Source: Pedobacter sp. ASV28
Lineage (GTDB): Bacteria > Bacteroidota > Bacteroidia > Sphingobacteriales > Sphingobacteriaceae
Assembly: GCF_016428855.1 (NCBI RefSeq)
Contig: NZ_JAELTN010000017.1
Coordinates: 20,841 to 84,840 of the forward strand
DNA length: 64,000 bases
Direction of reading: 5' to 3'
The notes below the pieces were generated by a model. The model was not told the DNA's origin and did no database searches. It saw only the letters and a list, made by a program, of their open reading frames with translations. Position 1 is the stretch's first letter; each line of letters starts with the position of its first letter. The position numbers and the translations under genes are program-made. This document shows positions 1 to 9,224 of the stretch, in pieces.

Positions 1-1
1 G

Positions 2-448
2 GCACACAAATACAAAAACAAAAAAATAATAGCTCATGTAAGTGCAAAAACATTAAAAAGCTTAACCATGAGTGGAGATGGTTCCCTCACCATCAAAGGG
101 ACAATCAATAATTCGAGTTTAGCTGCTACGCTAAGTGGATCAGGTTCAATTACGGCCAACATTAACGTTGACCGCTTTACAGCGGTACTTAGTGGTTCTG
201 GTCAACTGAATATTTCTGGAGAGGCCGATGAAGCCAGCATTACGTTAAGTGGATCTGCTTCCTTACCAGAAAAGGGAGGCTTTAAGGTGGGCAACCTTTC
301 TTCTCGTATTAGTGGATCGGGCTCGATTTTCGTTCATAGCGATGGCAATATTGATGCCCTGATCAGCGGCTCAGGCAGTATCAATTACAAAGGCAATGCC
401 CAAGTTAACCAAAGGGTAATTGGCTCTGGAAAAGTAAGAAAAGTATAA
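2..448 (+). CDS. GIN-domain (DUF2807) protein, 5' end missing
   Basis: The reading frame is open back to the first bases of the window, with no stop before the first ATG at 68, so this is the C-terminal part of a longer protein that starts outside the window. Codons 2-67 already read as GIN-domain sequence (..VSAKTLKSLT..). The protein repeats a short SGSGS/I-type motif about every 15-25 residues (LSGSGSI, LSGSGQL, LSGSASL, ISGSGSI twice), as expected for a right-handed beta-helical GIN/DUF2807 domain. Family members in Bacteroidota are usually about 230-250 residues with a signal peptide and are thought to be periplasmic or surface-located. Their biochemical role is unknown. A strong hairpin follows the stop. 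Confidence 0.8.
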   Translation, partial: AHKYKNKKIIAHVSAKTLKSLTMSGDGSLTIKGTINNSSLAATLSGSGSITANINVDRFTAVLSGSGQLNISGEADEASITLSGSASLPEKGGFKVGNLSSRISGSGSIFVHSDGNIDALISGSGSINYKGNAQVNQRVIGSGKVRKV

Positions 449-462
449 ATCTATACCCACGT

Positions 463-496
463 AAAAGGCCCCAATATTTGCATATTGGGGCCTTTT
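463..496. terminator. Bidirectional terminator between convergent genes
   Basis: A perfect 15-bp inverted repeat (463-477 with 482-496, loop TTGC) has an A-run on the left and a T-run on the right, so it can end transcription from both the GIN gene and the leftward outer-membrane protein gene. Confidence 0.9.
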
Positions 497-512
497 ATAT
501 AGGTGAATTTCT

Positions 513-1403
513 CTAAAACTGAAATCCTATCGCCGTATAATTTTCCAAAAAACGAATGGTTTGCTTTGCCCCATCTATGCTGTTTCTTCCGGTGGTATGA
601 ATTTTATCCATATCTATAAATCCCGCTTTGGTCACGTTTTGGAAATAGAGCTTTCTGGTTACGTTAAACTTAAGACCGGCCTTTAAGGAGAGGCCATATC
701 CTGCAAAATTCCAGAAGTTATTTTCGCCAACACCAAAAAACCTCACATCAGAACGTGGGATTACAAAACCAGCTCCCACACCTGTTTCCATGGTCAACAT
801 TTGTTTTTTATTCTTAGCTATCCATATGTCATCATATCTTTCCAATTCGGCACTCACATAGTTTAGGCCGTCCGTATGTTCGAAGGTCAACATTTCTGGC
901 TGCACCTCTAATTCCTGATTGTGATAAACACCTGCATACTTACCCGTAACAATACCCGGATTGGACACCACCGGATCTATATACCCGTTAACAACCACTT
1001 TCTGCGGCACCTGCATCACATATTTCATATGGTCCCAGCCCAGAGAAATACTGTAATTATCCTTAAAAAAATAACCAAATCTAAAATCAAACTGCGGCGT
1101 GGTCAACTCCATCGGATTGATATAGTCTAGACTTAATTTAGAGGGCCTGTCTGCTGCTTTTACATCTTTTAGGGTAAAGTTATAACCCGGTCCCTGAAAG
1201 GTAATATCACTTTTATCATACCAGGAAAAATTCCAGCCCCAATGCACATACCAATCGCCCTTACGGCTAAAGTCCCTATTCGACTGTTTTCCACTAAAAA
1301 TACTTTTACCTGTTTTTATACTTGGTGAAATTTCCTGGGCATGAACTCTGCGACCAAAGATCAACACCATTAATATCATAAACGTTTTTTTCATAGACAT
1401 CAT
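513..1403 (-). CDS. Putative outer-membrane beta-barrel protein
   Basis: A 296-residue protein with an N-terminal signal peptide ending near VHAQ. The most natural start may be the third methionine (MKKTF..., at 1394), because the first two codons are extra ATGs. The mature part alternates polar and aromatic residues (FDFRFGYFF, SLGWDHMKYVM, YGLSLKAGLKF) and ends in an aromatic residue (IGFQF), the usual C-terminal signature of an outer-membrane barrel. I do not recognise a named family. It stands alone, convergent with the GIN gene and codirectional with the DUF2490 gene upstream. Function is unknown. Confidence 0.7.
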   Translation of the reverse strand: MMSMKKTFMILMVLIFGRRVHAQEISPSIKTGKSIFSGKQSNRDFSRKGDWYVHWGWNFSWYDKSDITFQGPGYNFTLKDVKAADRPSKLSLDYINPMELTTPQFDFRFGYFFKDNYSISLGWDHMKYVMQVPQKVVVNGYIDPVVSNPGIVTGKYAGVYHNQELEVQPEMLTFEHTDGLNYVSAELERYDDIWIAKNKKQMLTMETGVGAGFVIPRSDVRFFGVGENNFWNFAGYGLSLKAGLKFNVTRKLYFQNVTKAGFIDMDKIHTTGRNSIDGAKQTIRFLENYTAIGFQF

Positions 1404-1553
1404 TTAAGTCTTTAATAGACTACCTTGTTAGCGTATTGCTACAGTATTTGAAAATTAGGAAAAGAAAATTCCATTTTCCGCAGCAAAAATGCAAAAAATG
1501 TATTCCGATCAAAAAGATTAGTGGCTTGAGTTTAGAATATGACTTTAAGTAAA

Positions 1554-2291
1554 CTAAAATCTGGTGTATAAAGCCAACTGTACGGCATGATTAATGGTAC
1601 TATTATTTAAACCTTTAATTGTCTGGTTCAAATATCCCGCCTCTAGATCTACTTTTTTAGAAAATCTATAACCCATGGCAAGATAGGCACGATTCTGATC
1701 AAAAAGTTTACCATTTAATTGATCTTTATTTTGGAGATTAAAGAACAATTCGTTCTGTAGGGCTGCAAAAACACCTTTACTAAAACCTTCAGCCTGTCTT
1801 TCCAAAGGCTGTATTAACCTAAAGAAATAGCGGAATCGTTGCGAAAACAAATCATCTGTCTGACGTTCTATGAAACGTTGCTCCAACCTAAATCGATGAC
1901 TTAATGTCGCACCTCTCCAAGGTTGGTGATTATAAATATATTGCTGCCAAATGCGATGCTCTGTTAAGGTAAACTTTGGCTCGTAGGGAACGGCACCTTC
2001 CGCAAATACAGGATATTGGTGTGGCAAATAAGTTTGCGTAAATAAATAGCCAACAGTTGCATTAGAGTTTTTATTGATATAATAGGTAAGCCCCGGCCTT
2101 ACCAATAGATTTCTAACACCATCCCAATTATCTTGTGAACGCAATTGCAAATCAAAATGCATGCCCCATTTATCATTAAACTTGGTACTGTTTAGAAACA
2201 TAAACCAACCAGTATTCTGGTTAATGGTTTGGGCGTAAAGAGAAGAAGCGAAAATGCTTAAGAAAGCAGCAAGTACAATTTTATTTCTCAT
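1554..2291 (-). CDS. DUF2490 family outer-membrane protein
   Basis: A 245-residue protein with a signal peptide cut near LYAQ, followed by a DUF2490-like body: an NTGWFMFLNSTKFNDKWGMHFDLQLR opening split by aromatic strands, then GLTYYINKNS and LSHRFRLEQRF segments and a C-terminal aromatic residue. This family is common in Bacteroidota and is predicted to form an outer-membrane barrel. Its ligand is unknown. No partner gene is close by. Confidence 0.8.
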   Translation of the reverse strand: MRNKIVLAAFLSIFASSLYAQTINQNTGWFMFLNSTKFNDKWGMHFDLQLRSQDNWDGVRNLLVRPGLTYYINKNSNATVGYLFTQTYLPHQYPVFAEGAVPYEPKFTLTEHRIWQQYIYNHQPWRGATLSHRFRLEQRFIERQTDDLFSQRFRYFFRLIQPLERQAEGFSKGVFAALQNELFFNLQNKDQLNGKLFDQNRAYLAMGYRFSKKVDLEAGYLNQTIKGLNNSTINHAVQLALYTRF

Positions 2292-2379
2292 CTGGTTTTA
2301 ATCTTTGTGTGATTAACGAAAATATCAAAATAAGTTAAAATCGAAGAAAACGTAACAGAAACTAGACAAAGCTCTTTTT

Positions 2380-2471
2380 CGTCATTGCAAGGAGTGTAAC
2401 GACGTGGCAATCATTCAAAGTTGTTATTTCTTCTTCATAGCTCTAAGATTGCTTCGTACCTCGCAATGACG
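2380..2471. repeat. Short intergenic palindromic repeat (MITE/REP-like)
   Basis: The ends are exact inverted copies: CGTCATTGC at 2380-2388 and GCAATGACG at 2463-2471. Inside, GGCAATC and GATTGC also pair. The whole unit is about 92 bp and could fold into a long cruciform. This CGTCATTGCGAGGAG-type element is widespread between genes of Sphingobacteriaceae and related Bacteroidota. It encodes nothing. Confidence 0.7.
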
Positions 2472-2493
2472 AGGTAATTAGGAAAAATGCATA

Positions 2494-2529
2494 AAAAAGC
2501 CTTGCTCATTTTCACGAACAAGGCTTTTT
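2494..2529. terminator. Terminator hairpin downstream of sucB
   Basis: An 11-bp perfect stem (2494-2504 with 2519-2529) and a 14-nt loop, flanked by A- and T-runs. It most likely ends the leftward sucA/sucB transcripts, though the other strand could also be terminated. Confidence 0.65.
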
Positions 2530-2659
2530 ATCGTCATGCTGATCCAATAGCTATTGGATTTATTTTATTTCGTAGCTTTTCGCTTTGCTACAAATCAGCA
2601 TCAGTTTTATACGTATTGCAGACTCTGAAACAAGCACAGAGCGTGGCGGAGTTTTTTAT

Positions 2660-3886
2660 TTAAACCCCTAATAATAATCTTGCTGGATCTTCCAATAACT
2701 GTTTTACACGAACCAAGAAACCTACCGACTCGCGTCCGTCGATAATGCGGTGATCGTATGATAGTGCAATGTACATCATTGGACGAATAACCACTTCTTT
2801 ATTTTCAGCAATTGGGCGCTCAATAATATTATGCATGCCCAAAATAGCCGATTGTGGTGCATTGATAATTGGCGTAGACATCATAGAACCAAACACTCCA
2901 CCGTTAGTAATCGTGAATGTTCCTCCAGTCATCTCTTCAATGGTCAATTTGCTATCTCTAGCTTTGGTAGCCAGTTCAATCACTGTTTTCTCAATTTGCG
3001 CCAAGCTCATGCTATCTGCATTTCTAATGATTGGTACTACCAAGCCTTTAGGTGCAGAAACAGCAATCGATACGTCTACAAAATCATTATAGACAATTTC
3101 TTCGCCTTCAATCCGTGCATTTACTGCAGGGAAGTCTTTTGCGGCTTCACAAACCGCTTTGGTAAAGAAGCTCATGAAACCTAAGCCTACACCATGCTTC
3201 TCTTTAAATTGATCTTTATATTTAGCACGCAGGTCCATGATCGGTTTCATGTTAACTTCATTAAAAGTAGTTAACATCGCCGTTTCATTTTTAACAGCCA
3301 CCAAACGTTTAGCTACGGTTTTACGTAACGGAGACATTTTTTCTCTACGCTCGTTCCTTGAACCGGCAACAACAGGTTGGGCAGCAGCTTTTGGTGCTTC
3401 TGCTTTGGCTGCAGGTTTACCCGCTTGGGCATTATTTGCATCATCTTTGGTAATTCTACCATCTACGCCTGTTCCTTTAACAGCTGTAGCGTCTATCCCC
3501 TTTTCAGCCAAAATCTTAGCTGCCGATGGAGATGGCGTTCCCGTTGCATAGCTCTCGCCAGATTTCTCTGCTACTGGGGCAGCTGCTTTCTCTGCTACAG
3601 GTGTTTCGGCTTTAGGCGCCTCTTCTTTTACTTCTTTGGCCGGTGCAGCACCACCTACTTCAATAGTACAAACTACCGCACCTATTTCTAGCGTATCACC
3701 TTCGCTAGCCACAATTTTTAAAGTTCCCGCTTGTTCTGCAGTAAGTTCGAAAGTTGCCTTATCTGATTCTAACTCAGCAATAATTTCGTCCATTTCTACA
3801 AAATCGCCATCGTTTTTAACCCAACGAGATAGAACTACCTCGGTAATCGACTCGCCTACTGGCGGAACTTTGATTTCTAAACTCAT
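2660..3886 (-). CDS. sucB: 2-oxoglutarate dehydrogenase E2 (dihydrolipoyl succinyltransferase)
   Basis: This 408-residue protein is the E2 core of the 2-oxoglutarate dehydrogenase complex. It transfers the succinyl group from its lipoyl arm to CoA in the TCA cycle. An N-terminal lipoyl domain (1-76) carries the lipoyl lysine K42 in ESDKA. A mobile Ala/Pro/Lys/Glu-rich linker follows, then a peripheral-subunit-binding domain (about 116-152) and the catalytic domain (about 181-408) with the HxxxDG motif at H379-D383. Length is normal for the family. It lies 90 bp downstream of sucA and is probably co-transcribed. The lipoyl group would be made by LipA, encoded at 58986-59879. Confidence 0.97.
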   Translation of the reverse strand: MSLEIKVPPVGESITEVVLSRWVKNDGDFVEMDEIIAELESDKATFELTAEQAGTLKIVASEGDTLEIGAVVCTIEVGGAAPAKEVKEEAPKAETPVAEKAAAPVAEKSGESYATGTPSPSAAKILAEKGIDATAVKGTGVDGRITKDDANNAQAGKPAAKAEAPKAAAQPVVAGSRNERREKMSPLRKTVAKRLVAVKNETAMLTTFNEVNMKPIMDLRAKYKDQFKEKHGVGLGFMSFFTKAVCEAAKDFPAVNARIEGEEIVYNDFVDVSIAVSAPKGLVVPIIRNADSMSLAQIEKTVIELATKARDSKLTIEEMTGGTFTITNGGVFGSMMSTPIINAPQSAILGMHNIIERPIAENKEVVIRPMMYIALSYDHRIIDGRESVGFLVRVKQLLEDPARLLLGV

Positions 3887-3976
3887 ATTAATTTATATGT
3901 TTTGTTTAACGCATGTCGACAAGCGGAAGGTTTTACACTTTAGGCTAATGCCCACCGCTAATTGCTTAACGCTAGT

Positions 3977-6760
3977 CTATATATTTACTAATTTTTTATT
4001 TGTCTTTTTTGTGGCATTTTCTGTTGTCGGTACATCAAAAGTAGCGGCCACAATATAAGCTTGTTGGTTGGCATGTTGTTTTGCATAGCCTGTGGCTGTA
4101 CTGCTGCTTTCCTTTCTCGAGATGACCTCAATATCACTAAATATGGTTTTCCTTAATCTACGTAACAGATATGGCCATGCACCCATATTTTCAGGTTCTT
4201 CCTGTACCCAAACTGCCTCAGTTGCATTTTTATAGCGCTTATAAGCAGCTTCCATTTGATCAACAGGTGTTGGATACAATTGCTCAACTCGTACAAGGGC
4301 CACTTGATTATTTTGTTTGTTTCTTTGCGCCTCCAATAAATCATAGTAGATCTTTCCTGTACAGAAAACTACTCTTTTCACCTCTGTTGCTTTCACATTC
4401 TCATCGTCAATGACTTCTTTAAAACCTCCTGTTGTAAAATCTGCCAATGGACTTACACATAATGGATGGCGTAACAAACTTTTAGGACTGAATACAACCA
4501 AAGGTTTACGGAAATCGCGTTTAAATTGGCGACGTAATGCATGGAAAAAATTTGCAGGTGTAGTACAATTGGTGATCTGCATGTTGTAGTCTGCACAAAG
4601 CTCCATAAAACGTTCTATACGTGCCGATGAGTGCTCCGGTCCCTGGCCTTCATAACCATGGGGCAACAACATGACCAAACCGTTTTCTCTTTGCCATTTC
4701 GTTTCTGCACTGGCAATATATTGATCTACTACAATTTGTGCGCCATTAAAGAAATCACCAAACTGGGCTTCCCAAATAGTCAAGGCGTTTGGATTGGCCA
4801 TGGCATAGCCATATTCAAAACCCAGCACCCCATATTCCGATAAATGAGAGTTATAAATATCAAATTCGGCCTGTTGATCAGAGATGTTTGATAATGGTAC
4901 ATATTCTTCTTCCGAGTCTTCCAAAGTTAACACCGCATGACGGTGAGAAAAAGTACCACGTTTCACATCTTGGCCACTTAAACGTACACGCTTGCCTTCA
5001 GCCAATAATGTACCATAGGCTAGCTGCTCGCCCATTGCCCAATCAAATACATGGGTAGTGGAGGCCATTTTATTTCTTTCATCGAATAATTTTTCAATTT
5101 TCTTGAAAAACTTTTTATGCTTTGGCAAGGTAGAAATTCTTTTTGCCACCTCTAATAAGGTTGTTTTCTTAACTGCAGTTTCTGGAGAATTCTCAAAGTC
5201 TTTAGCGGTTGCCAGACGCATATCGGCCCAAGCACCTCCAAATTTAATCTCAGTAGACGAAGCTGTAAATTCTTTGGCTTCGTTTAATGAATCCTGTAGA
5301 TGTGCCTTGAACTCTTTCTCCATATCCTTTGCCATAGCTTCATCTAACTTACCCTCCTTAATCAATTGGTCTACATAGATTTTTAAAGGGTTAGGATGTT
5401 TTTCTATAGCCTTATACAATAAAGGTTGGGTGAATTTCGGCTCATCTGCTTCATTATGACCAAACCTACGGTAGCAAAGAATATCAATAAAAACGTCATT
5501 TCTATATTTCTGACGATATTCCATCGCCAGATTAATTGCATAAACCAAAGCTTCCGGATCATCGCCATTCACATGGAAAACAGGCGACAAGGTCACTTTT
5601 GCGATATCCGTACAATAAGTACTGGATCTGGCATCTTTATAGTTGGTGGTGAAACCAATTTGGTTATTGATGACCAAATGGATCGTTCCTCCGGTTTTAT
5701 AACCATCCAAACCTGCCATCTGTATCACCTCATACACAATACCTTGACCCGCAACGGAAGCATCGCCATGAATTAATATAGGGGCTAAACGGCTATTGTC
5801 TCCACCGTATTTAAAATCGATTTTTGAACGTGACATGCCTTCTACCACACCGTTTACCGTTTCCAGGTGTGATGGGTTGGGGCATAAGCTCAAGTGTACA
5901 CTCTTACCTTTGTTCGTTGCAATATCTGTAGAATAACCAAGGTGATATTTTACATCTCCACCAAACGGGGTATCTGGGTCATAGCTCCTACCTTCAAATT
6001 CTGCAAAAATATCTTTATAACTTTTTTGCATGATATTGGCTAGCACATTCAACCTACCCCTATGCGCCATACCAAGAACAAATTCTTCTATACCTAAATC
6101 GGCGCCTTTTTCAATTACCGAATCTAATGCTGGAATTAAAGCTTCTGCACCTTCAAGTGAAAACCGCTTTTGACCAAGAAATTTTGTTCCTAAAAAATTT
6201 TCAAATACTACCGCTTCATTTAATTTTTTAAGTATTCTCTTTTTCTCATCGACAGATAGTTTTGGCGTATTACGATCGCCTTCCATTTTACTCTCTAACC
6301 AAGATAAAATTTCTGGGGTACGCACGTACTTGTATTCTACACCAATAGGGCCGCAGTAAGTCTGTTCCAAGAAGGCCACAATGTCCTTTAATTTTGCGGG
6401 GCCTATACCCAGCTCTACACTTGAATTGAAAACGGTTTCCAAATCCGCAGTGCTCAATCCAAAGTTTTCTATCGTTAGGGTAGGCAGATGCTTACGTCTT
6501 TCTCTAACTGGATTGGTTTTGGTGAACAAATGGCCACGCTGGCGATAACCATTGATTAGGTTCAATACATTAATTTCTTTTAAAAAATGTTCTGGGGCTT
6601 CTCCGCTTACATTGGTAGCATCGGCTCCTCTTCCAAAATCAAAACCTTCAAAAAACTTTTGCCAGCCAAACTCTACAGAATTAGGATCTTCTTTATAGCT
6701 CTGGTATAAGGACTCAACATATTCGGCGTTAGTGCCGTTAAGATAAGATAGATTATCCAT
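3977..6760 (-). CDS. sucA: 2-oxoglutarate dehydrogenase E1
   Basis: A 927-residue thiamine-diphosphate enzyme that decarboxylates 2-oxoglutarate and succinylates the E2 lipoyl arm. The short N-terminal segment (MDNLSYLNGTNAEYVESLY) is the E1o-specific motif that contacts E2. Also visible are HRGRLNVL (233-240), HGDASVAGQG (331-340), the thiamine-diphosphate/Mg region around NGDDPEA (399-404) and the RRFGHNEADEP segment near 431-441. Length matches family members (about 930). The C-terminal tail after FDVP is lysine-rich and looks non-catalytic. A Bacteroidota-type promoter sits just upstream. Confidence 0.97.
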   Translation of the reverse strand: MDNLSYLNGTNAEYVESLYQSYKEDPNSVEFGWQKFFEGFDFGRGADATNVSGEAPEHFLKEINVLNLINGYRQRGHLFTKTNPVRERRKHLPTLTIENFGLSTADLETVFNSSVELGIGPAKLKDIVAFLEQTYCGPIGVEYKYVRTPEILSWLESKMEGDRNTPKLSVDEKKRILKKLNEAVVFENFLGTKFLGQKRFSLEGAEALIPALDSVIEKGADLGIEEFVLGMAHRGRLNVLANIMQKSYKDIFAEFEGRSYDPDTPFGGDVKYHLGYSTDIATNKGKSVHLSLCPNPSHLETVNGVVEGMSRSKIDFKYGGDNSRLAPILIHGDASVAGQGIVYEVIQMAGLDGYKTGGTIHLVINNQIGFTTNYKDARSSTYCTDIAKVTLSPVFHVNGDDPEALVYAINLAMEYRQKYRNDVFIDILCYRRFGHNEADEPKFTQPLLYKAIEKHPNPLKIYVDQLIKEGKLDEAMAKDMEKEFKAHLQDSLNEAKEFTASSTEIKFGGAWADMRLATAKDFENSPETAVKKTTLLEVAKRISTLPKHKKFFKKIEKLFDERNKMASTTHVFDWAMGEQLAYGTLLAEGKRVRLSGQDVKRGTFSHRHAVLTLEDSEEEYVPLSNISDQQAEFDIYNSHLSEYGVLGFEYGYAMANPNALTIWEAQFGDFFNGAQIVVDQYIASAETKWQRENGLVMLLPHGYEGQGPEHSSARIERFMELCADYNMQITNCTTPANFFHALRRQFKRDFRKPLVVFSPKSLLRHPLCVSPLADFTTGGFKEVIDDENVKATEVKRVVFCTGKIYYDLLEAQRNKQNNQVALVRVEQLYPTPVDQMEAAYKRYKNATEAVWVQEEPENMGAWPYLLRRLRKTIFSDIEVISRKESSSTATGYAKQHANQQAYIVAATFDVPTTENATKKTNKKLVNI

Positions 6761-6790
6761 TGTATATTATAACTATTACGATAAGTATTG

Positions 6791-6822
6791 CAAAATTAGG
6801 ATTTTACCTTAAGAAAAGGCAA
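6791..6822 (-). promoter_or_regulatory. Promoter of sucA-sucB
   Basis: Read on the minus strand, a TAATTTTG box (6791-6798) fits the Bacteroidota -7 consensus TAnnTTTG. A TTG (6820-6822) lies 21 bp upstream as the -33 element. The site is about 30 bp ahead of the sucA start codon. Confidence 0.6.
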
Positions 6823-6875
6823 TAAACTTAACATTTAAATAAAATAAAAACTGTAACTAAATAATAGACGTTTTT

Positions 6876-8162
6876 CTAGGCCTTAACGACCTGTGCGAAT
6901 GCACCTTTTGGATCTAAAAATTTCAATTGCTTCTCAAAATCGAAACTATTGGTTAATTTTTGGTCGTTGCCAACCCCTGCCATGGTGGCCCAATTTCCCC
7001 AGTTACTCGCTGGGCAGTAATCGATTAGCTTTTCTTCAAAATAGGCGGCTCCCAATATCCAACTCACATGAAGCTCATCAACTAAATAAGTAGCTACCAA
7101 TTGCCTGGCGGTATGGTTCATGTATCCGCTGGTATTAAGTTCGTTCATGCAAGCATCAACCAAAGGCTGTCCAGTTTGGCCATTTTTCCATTTTTGCAAC
7201 AGCTCACTGTCGGCCAGGTCTTCTAATATCCCATTAGGGTTAAAACCGCTTGGTTTAAAAAAGATATTGCCATATTTTTTGAACATGAACCGGTAGTAGT
7301 CGCGCCAAAGCAAACCTAATACAATTTGGTGAAAATAAGGTCGTACACCGTAATTGGTTTCCGCCTCTTTCATCTTCCAGTAAACTTCCCTGGGCGACAG
7401 ACAGCCAAGGGCCAACCAAGCCGAAAGTTTAGAGACAATTTCGTGCTTTTTCAAAGTAGCATTTGCCAATATCATCCCTTCTCCAGCATGCAGATAATGA
7501 TGCAAATGCGTTAAACCCTCTTGTTCTCCACCCATAAAATCGGTGCGAAAGTTTTCTGGAACAGATAGATGGCCATTGACGAGGCTTGTCAGTTCAGGTA
7601 ATACGCCCCAGTCATCAACCCTTACAAAACTCATGGAATCTGGTGTCGGAAAACAGGGCTTTACTATCGCATCTCTTTCTGTTTTCTTTTTGAATTGGGT
7701 AAAAACATCAGGAATGTCCTTGATCGGAAATGGCAAATCCTCCTTATTGTAGAGGGTGTGGCCGATGAAATGTTTCAGGTTTACCTTCAATTTCCAGAGC
7801 AGATCTTCCACTTTGGTGCTTACGGCAGTTTCTTCACTAGCTACTTCCCTATGGTGATAAACTTCGGCAATGTCATACTTAGCCACCAAATCTGGCAGCA
7901 CCTCTTCTGGTCGTCCATTCACCACTAATAAATCACCTCCCATTTTTTGCAGCGATTGTCTTAAGGAAGATACACTCTCTATCAAAAACTTTGTTCGGAC
8001 TACGCCTGTCTTATAGGTATGGTAAATGGTTTTATCGAAATGGCGAGGGTCGAAGACATAAACCGGCAAAATTTCATCAGATTTGGAAATAGCCTCCACC
8101 AACATCTCATTATCATGTAAGCGAAGATCATTCCTAAACCAAACTAAAATCTTTTTGCCCAT
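6876..8162 (-). CDS. DASH-family cryptochrome / photolyase
   Basis: A 428-residue flavoprotein of the photolyase/cryptochrome superfamily. The N-terminal alpha/beta antenna domain starts VWFRNDLRLHDNE and the C-terminal helical FAD domain ends with WGNWATMAGVGNDQ. The TLYNKEDLPFPI and PDVFTQFKK segments are diagnostic of the DASH subfamily, which repairs UV-induced cyclobutane dimers mainly in single-stranded or looped DNA. Length is near the bacterial DASH norm. It is divergent from a WYL-regulator group that includes a DNA alkylation glycosylase, so the two sides of the 8.2-8.4 kb intergenic region both concern DNA damage. Possible -7 box on the minus strand at 8214-8221 (CAAAAGTA). Confidence 0.92.
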   Translation of the reverse strand: MGKKILVWFRNDLRLHDNEMLVEAISKSDEILPVYVFDPRHFDKTIYHTYKTGVVRTKFLIESVSSLRQSLQKMGGDLLVVNGRPEEVLPDLVAKYDIAEVYHHREVASEETAVSTKVEDLLWKLKVNLKHFIGHTLYNKEDLPFPIKDIPDVFTQFKKKTERDAIVKPCFPTPDSMSFVRVDDWGVLPELTSLVNGHLSVPENFRTDFMGGEQEGLTHLHHYLHAGEGMILANATLKKHEIVSKLSAWLALGCLSPREVYWKMKEAETNYGVRPYFHQIVLGLLWRDYYRFMFKKYGNIFFKPSGFNPNGILEDLADSELLQKWKNGQTGQPLVDACMNELNTSGYMNHTARQLVATYLVDELHVSWILGAAYFEEKLIDYCPASNWGNWATMAGVGNDQKLTNSFDFEKQLKFLDPKGAFAQVVKA

Positions 8163-8436
8163 ATCCCGTAGCCTTTCAATTTAAAGTGGAGTGCAATTTG
8201 CAAAAAAATAGGGCAAAAGTAATATTGGCTACCGATTTTTTACATATATATAACACATGTTCATCAATTTCCAGGCACTGTCCGAAAAGTATGCAGGGAG
8301 GTTCCAGCAAAGGTAAGCCCTATCATTAAATCACTTTTATGGATCTTCTCCATATCGCAAAAACCTCGGGCTTTTTATAGATCTAACCGCATTTGTGCTA
8401 ACTTTATCATTAAAATTAAGTCGCAAACTTAAAAAC

Positions 8437-8444
8437 TATTTTTG
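8437..8444 (+). promoter_or_regulatory. -7 promoter box of the WYL regulator
   Basis: TATTTTTG matches TAnnTTTG and lies 13 bp before the ATG at 8458. No good -33 TTG at the expected distance was seen. It argues against translation from the upstream GTG at 8395. Confidence 0.4.
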
Positions 8445-8457
8445 TTGTGAATTTGCC

Positions 8458-9174
8458 ATGAATGATAACGATACTTCAAGACTTTCGAGACTGACCTCCA
8501 TATTGATCAAATTACAGACCAAACGCTTAATTACGGCCAAGACACTTGCCGAAGCATTTCAGGTGACGCCAAGAACTATTTATAGAGATATCAAAGCATT
8601 AGAGCAAGCTGGTGTCCCTATCTTAACCAAGGAGGGAAAAGGATATACCTTAATGGAAGGCTATAATATACCGCCCATTATGTTTACGGAAAGTGAGGCC
8701 AACGCACTCGTCACCGCCGAACAATTGATTTTAAGGAACAAAGACACTTCTTTTGTTAAAGAGTATACCTTGGCCATTAACAAAATAAAATCGGTATTGA
8801 AGTTTGGCACCAAAGATAAAACCAATCTGCTGGCTGATCGAATTGCCTTTAGGTATAACATAGGGAACGAACAGACCAGCAGCTACCTATCGACCCTTCA
8901 ATTGGCGTTAACCAATTTTAACCTAGCCGCCATTAAATATTATGCTCCCGAAACCCAACAAACAACGACAAGAACAATTGAACCTTTTGCTTTATATAGC
9001 ACCCAGGAAAACTGGTTACTGGTGGCTTTCTGTCGGTTAAGGAAAGATTTCAGGTCCTTTAGGCTAGATCGCATACAACATTTAAATGTGCTTGACGATA
9101 CCTTTGAACCACACCAAATGTCCCTACAGGAATATTTTGAAATCTGCAATGCAAAATATTTTTCACAGCCTTGA
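8458..9174 (+). CDS. YafY-type HTH/WYL-domain transcriptional regulator
   Basis: A 238-residue regulator when read from the ATG at 8458. A longer frame from a GTG at 8395 adds 21 unlikely residues and overlaps the -7 box, so the ATG is preferred. The N-terminus is a winged helix-turn-helix of the HTH_11 type (TAKTLAEAFQVTPRTIYRDIKALEQAGVP, split here by its recognition helix RTIYRDI), and the C-terminal half is a WYL ligand-sensing domain. Homologues in Bacteroidota usually sit beside GyrI-like or DinB-like genes and control them. Here the GyrI-like gene starts 50 bp downstream, and a TGACA-N6-TGTCA palindrome overlaps the stop codon. Confidence 0.88.
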   Translation: MNDNDTSRLSRLTSILIKLQTKRLITAKTLAEAFQVTPRTIYRDIKALEQAGVPILTKEGKGYTLMEGYNIPPIMFTESEANALVTAEQLILRNKDTSFVKEYTLAINKIKSVLKFGTKDKTNLLADRIAFRYNIGNEQTSSYLSTLQLALTNFNLAAIKYYAPETQQTTTRTIEPFALYSTQENWLLVAFCRLRKDFRSFRLDRIQHLNVLDDTFEPHQMSLQEYFEICNAKYFSQP

Positions 9175-9187
9175 CATAAGGCTGTCA
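9172..9187. promoter_or_regulatory. Predicted operator for the WYL regulator
   Basis: TGACA (9172-9176) and TGTCA (9183-9187) form an inverted repeat with a 6-bp spacer. It overlaps the regulator's stop codon and lies 12 bp upstream of the -7 box of the next gene. Position and symmetry suit a dimeric HTH protein. The assignment to the adjacent regulator is inferred. Confidence 0.55.
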
Positions 9188-9198
9188 CTGGTCCATTT

Positions 9199-9206
9199 TA
9201 GTTTTG
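9199..9206 (+). promoter_or_regulatory. -7 promoter box of the GyrI-like gene
   Basis: TAGTTTTG fits TAnnTTTG and lies 18 bp before the ATG at 9225. A TTG at 9171-9173 is 25 bp upstream, slightly longer than the usual 17-23 bp spacing. The operator palindrome lies between the two elements. Confidence 0.5.
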
Positions 9207-9224
9207 TAACTTAATCTTAAAAGC

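Larger units (their letters stand above)
2292..2659. other. Gene-free interval with palindromic repeats
   Basis: This 368-bp stretch between the DUF2490 gene and sucB holds no convincing ORF. It contains one complete palindromic repeat element (2380-2471), a terminator hairpin (2494-2529) and a second, degenerate inverted element at about 2532-2601. The latter begins GTCATGCTGAT, ends ATCAGCAT and has a CCAATAGCTATTGG palindrome and a GTAGC/GCTAC stem inside. Confidence 0.6.

Noticed and set aside
265..445. Short tandem SGSG repeats in the GIN protein as a DNA repeat
   Set aside because: The codons vary between copies; it is a protein-fold repeat of the beta-helix rather than a nucleotide repeat.
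8395..8457. GTG start for the WYL regulator
   Set aside because: It overlaps the -7 box at 8437-8444 and adds a segment unlike the family. ATG 8458 fits better.
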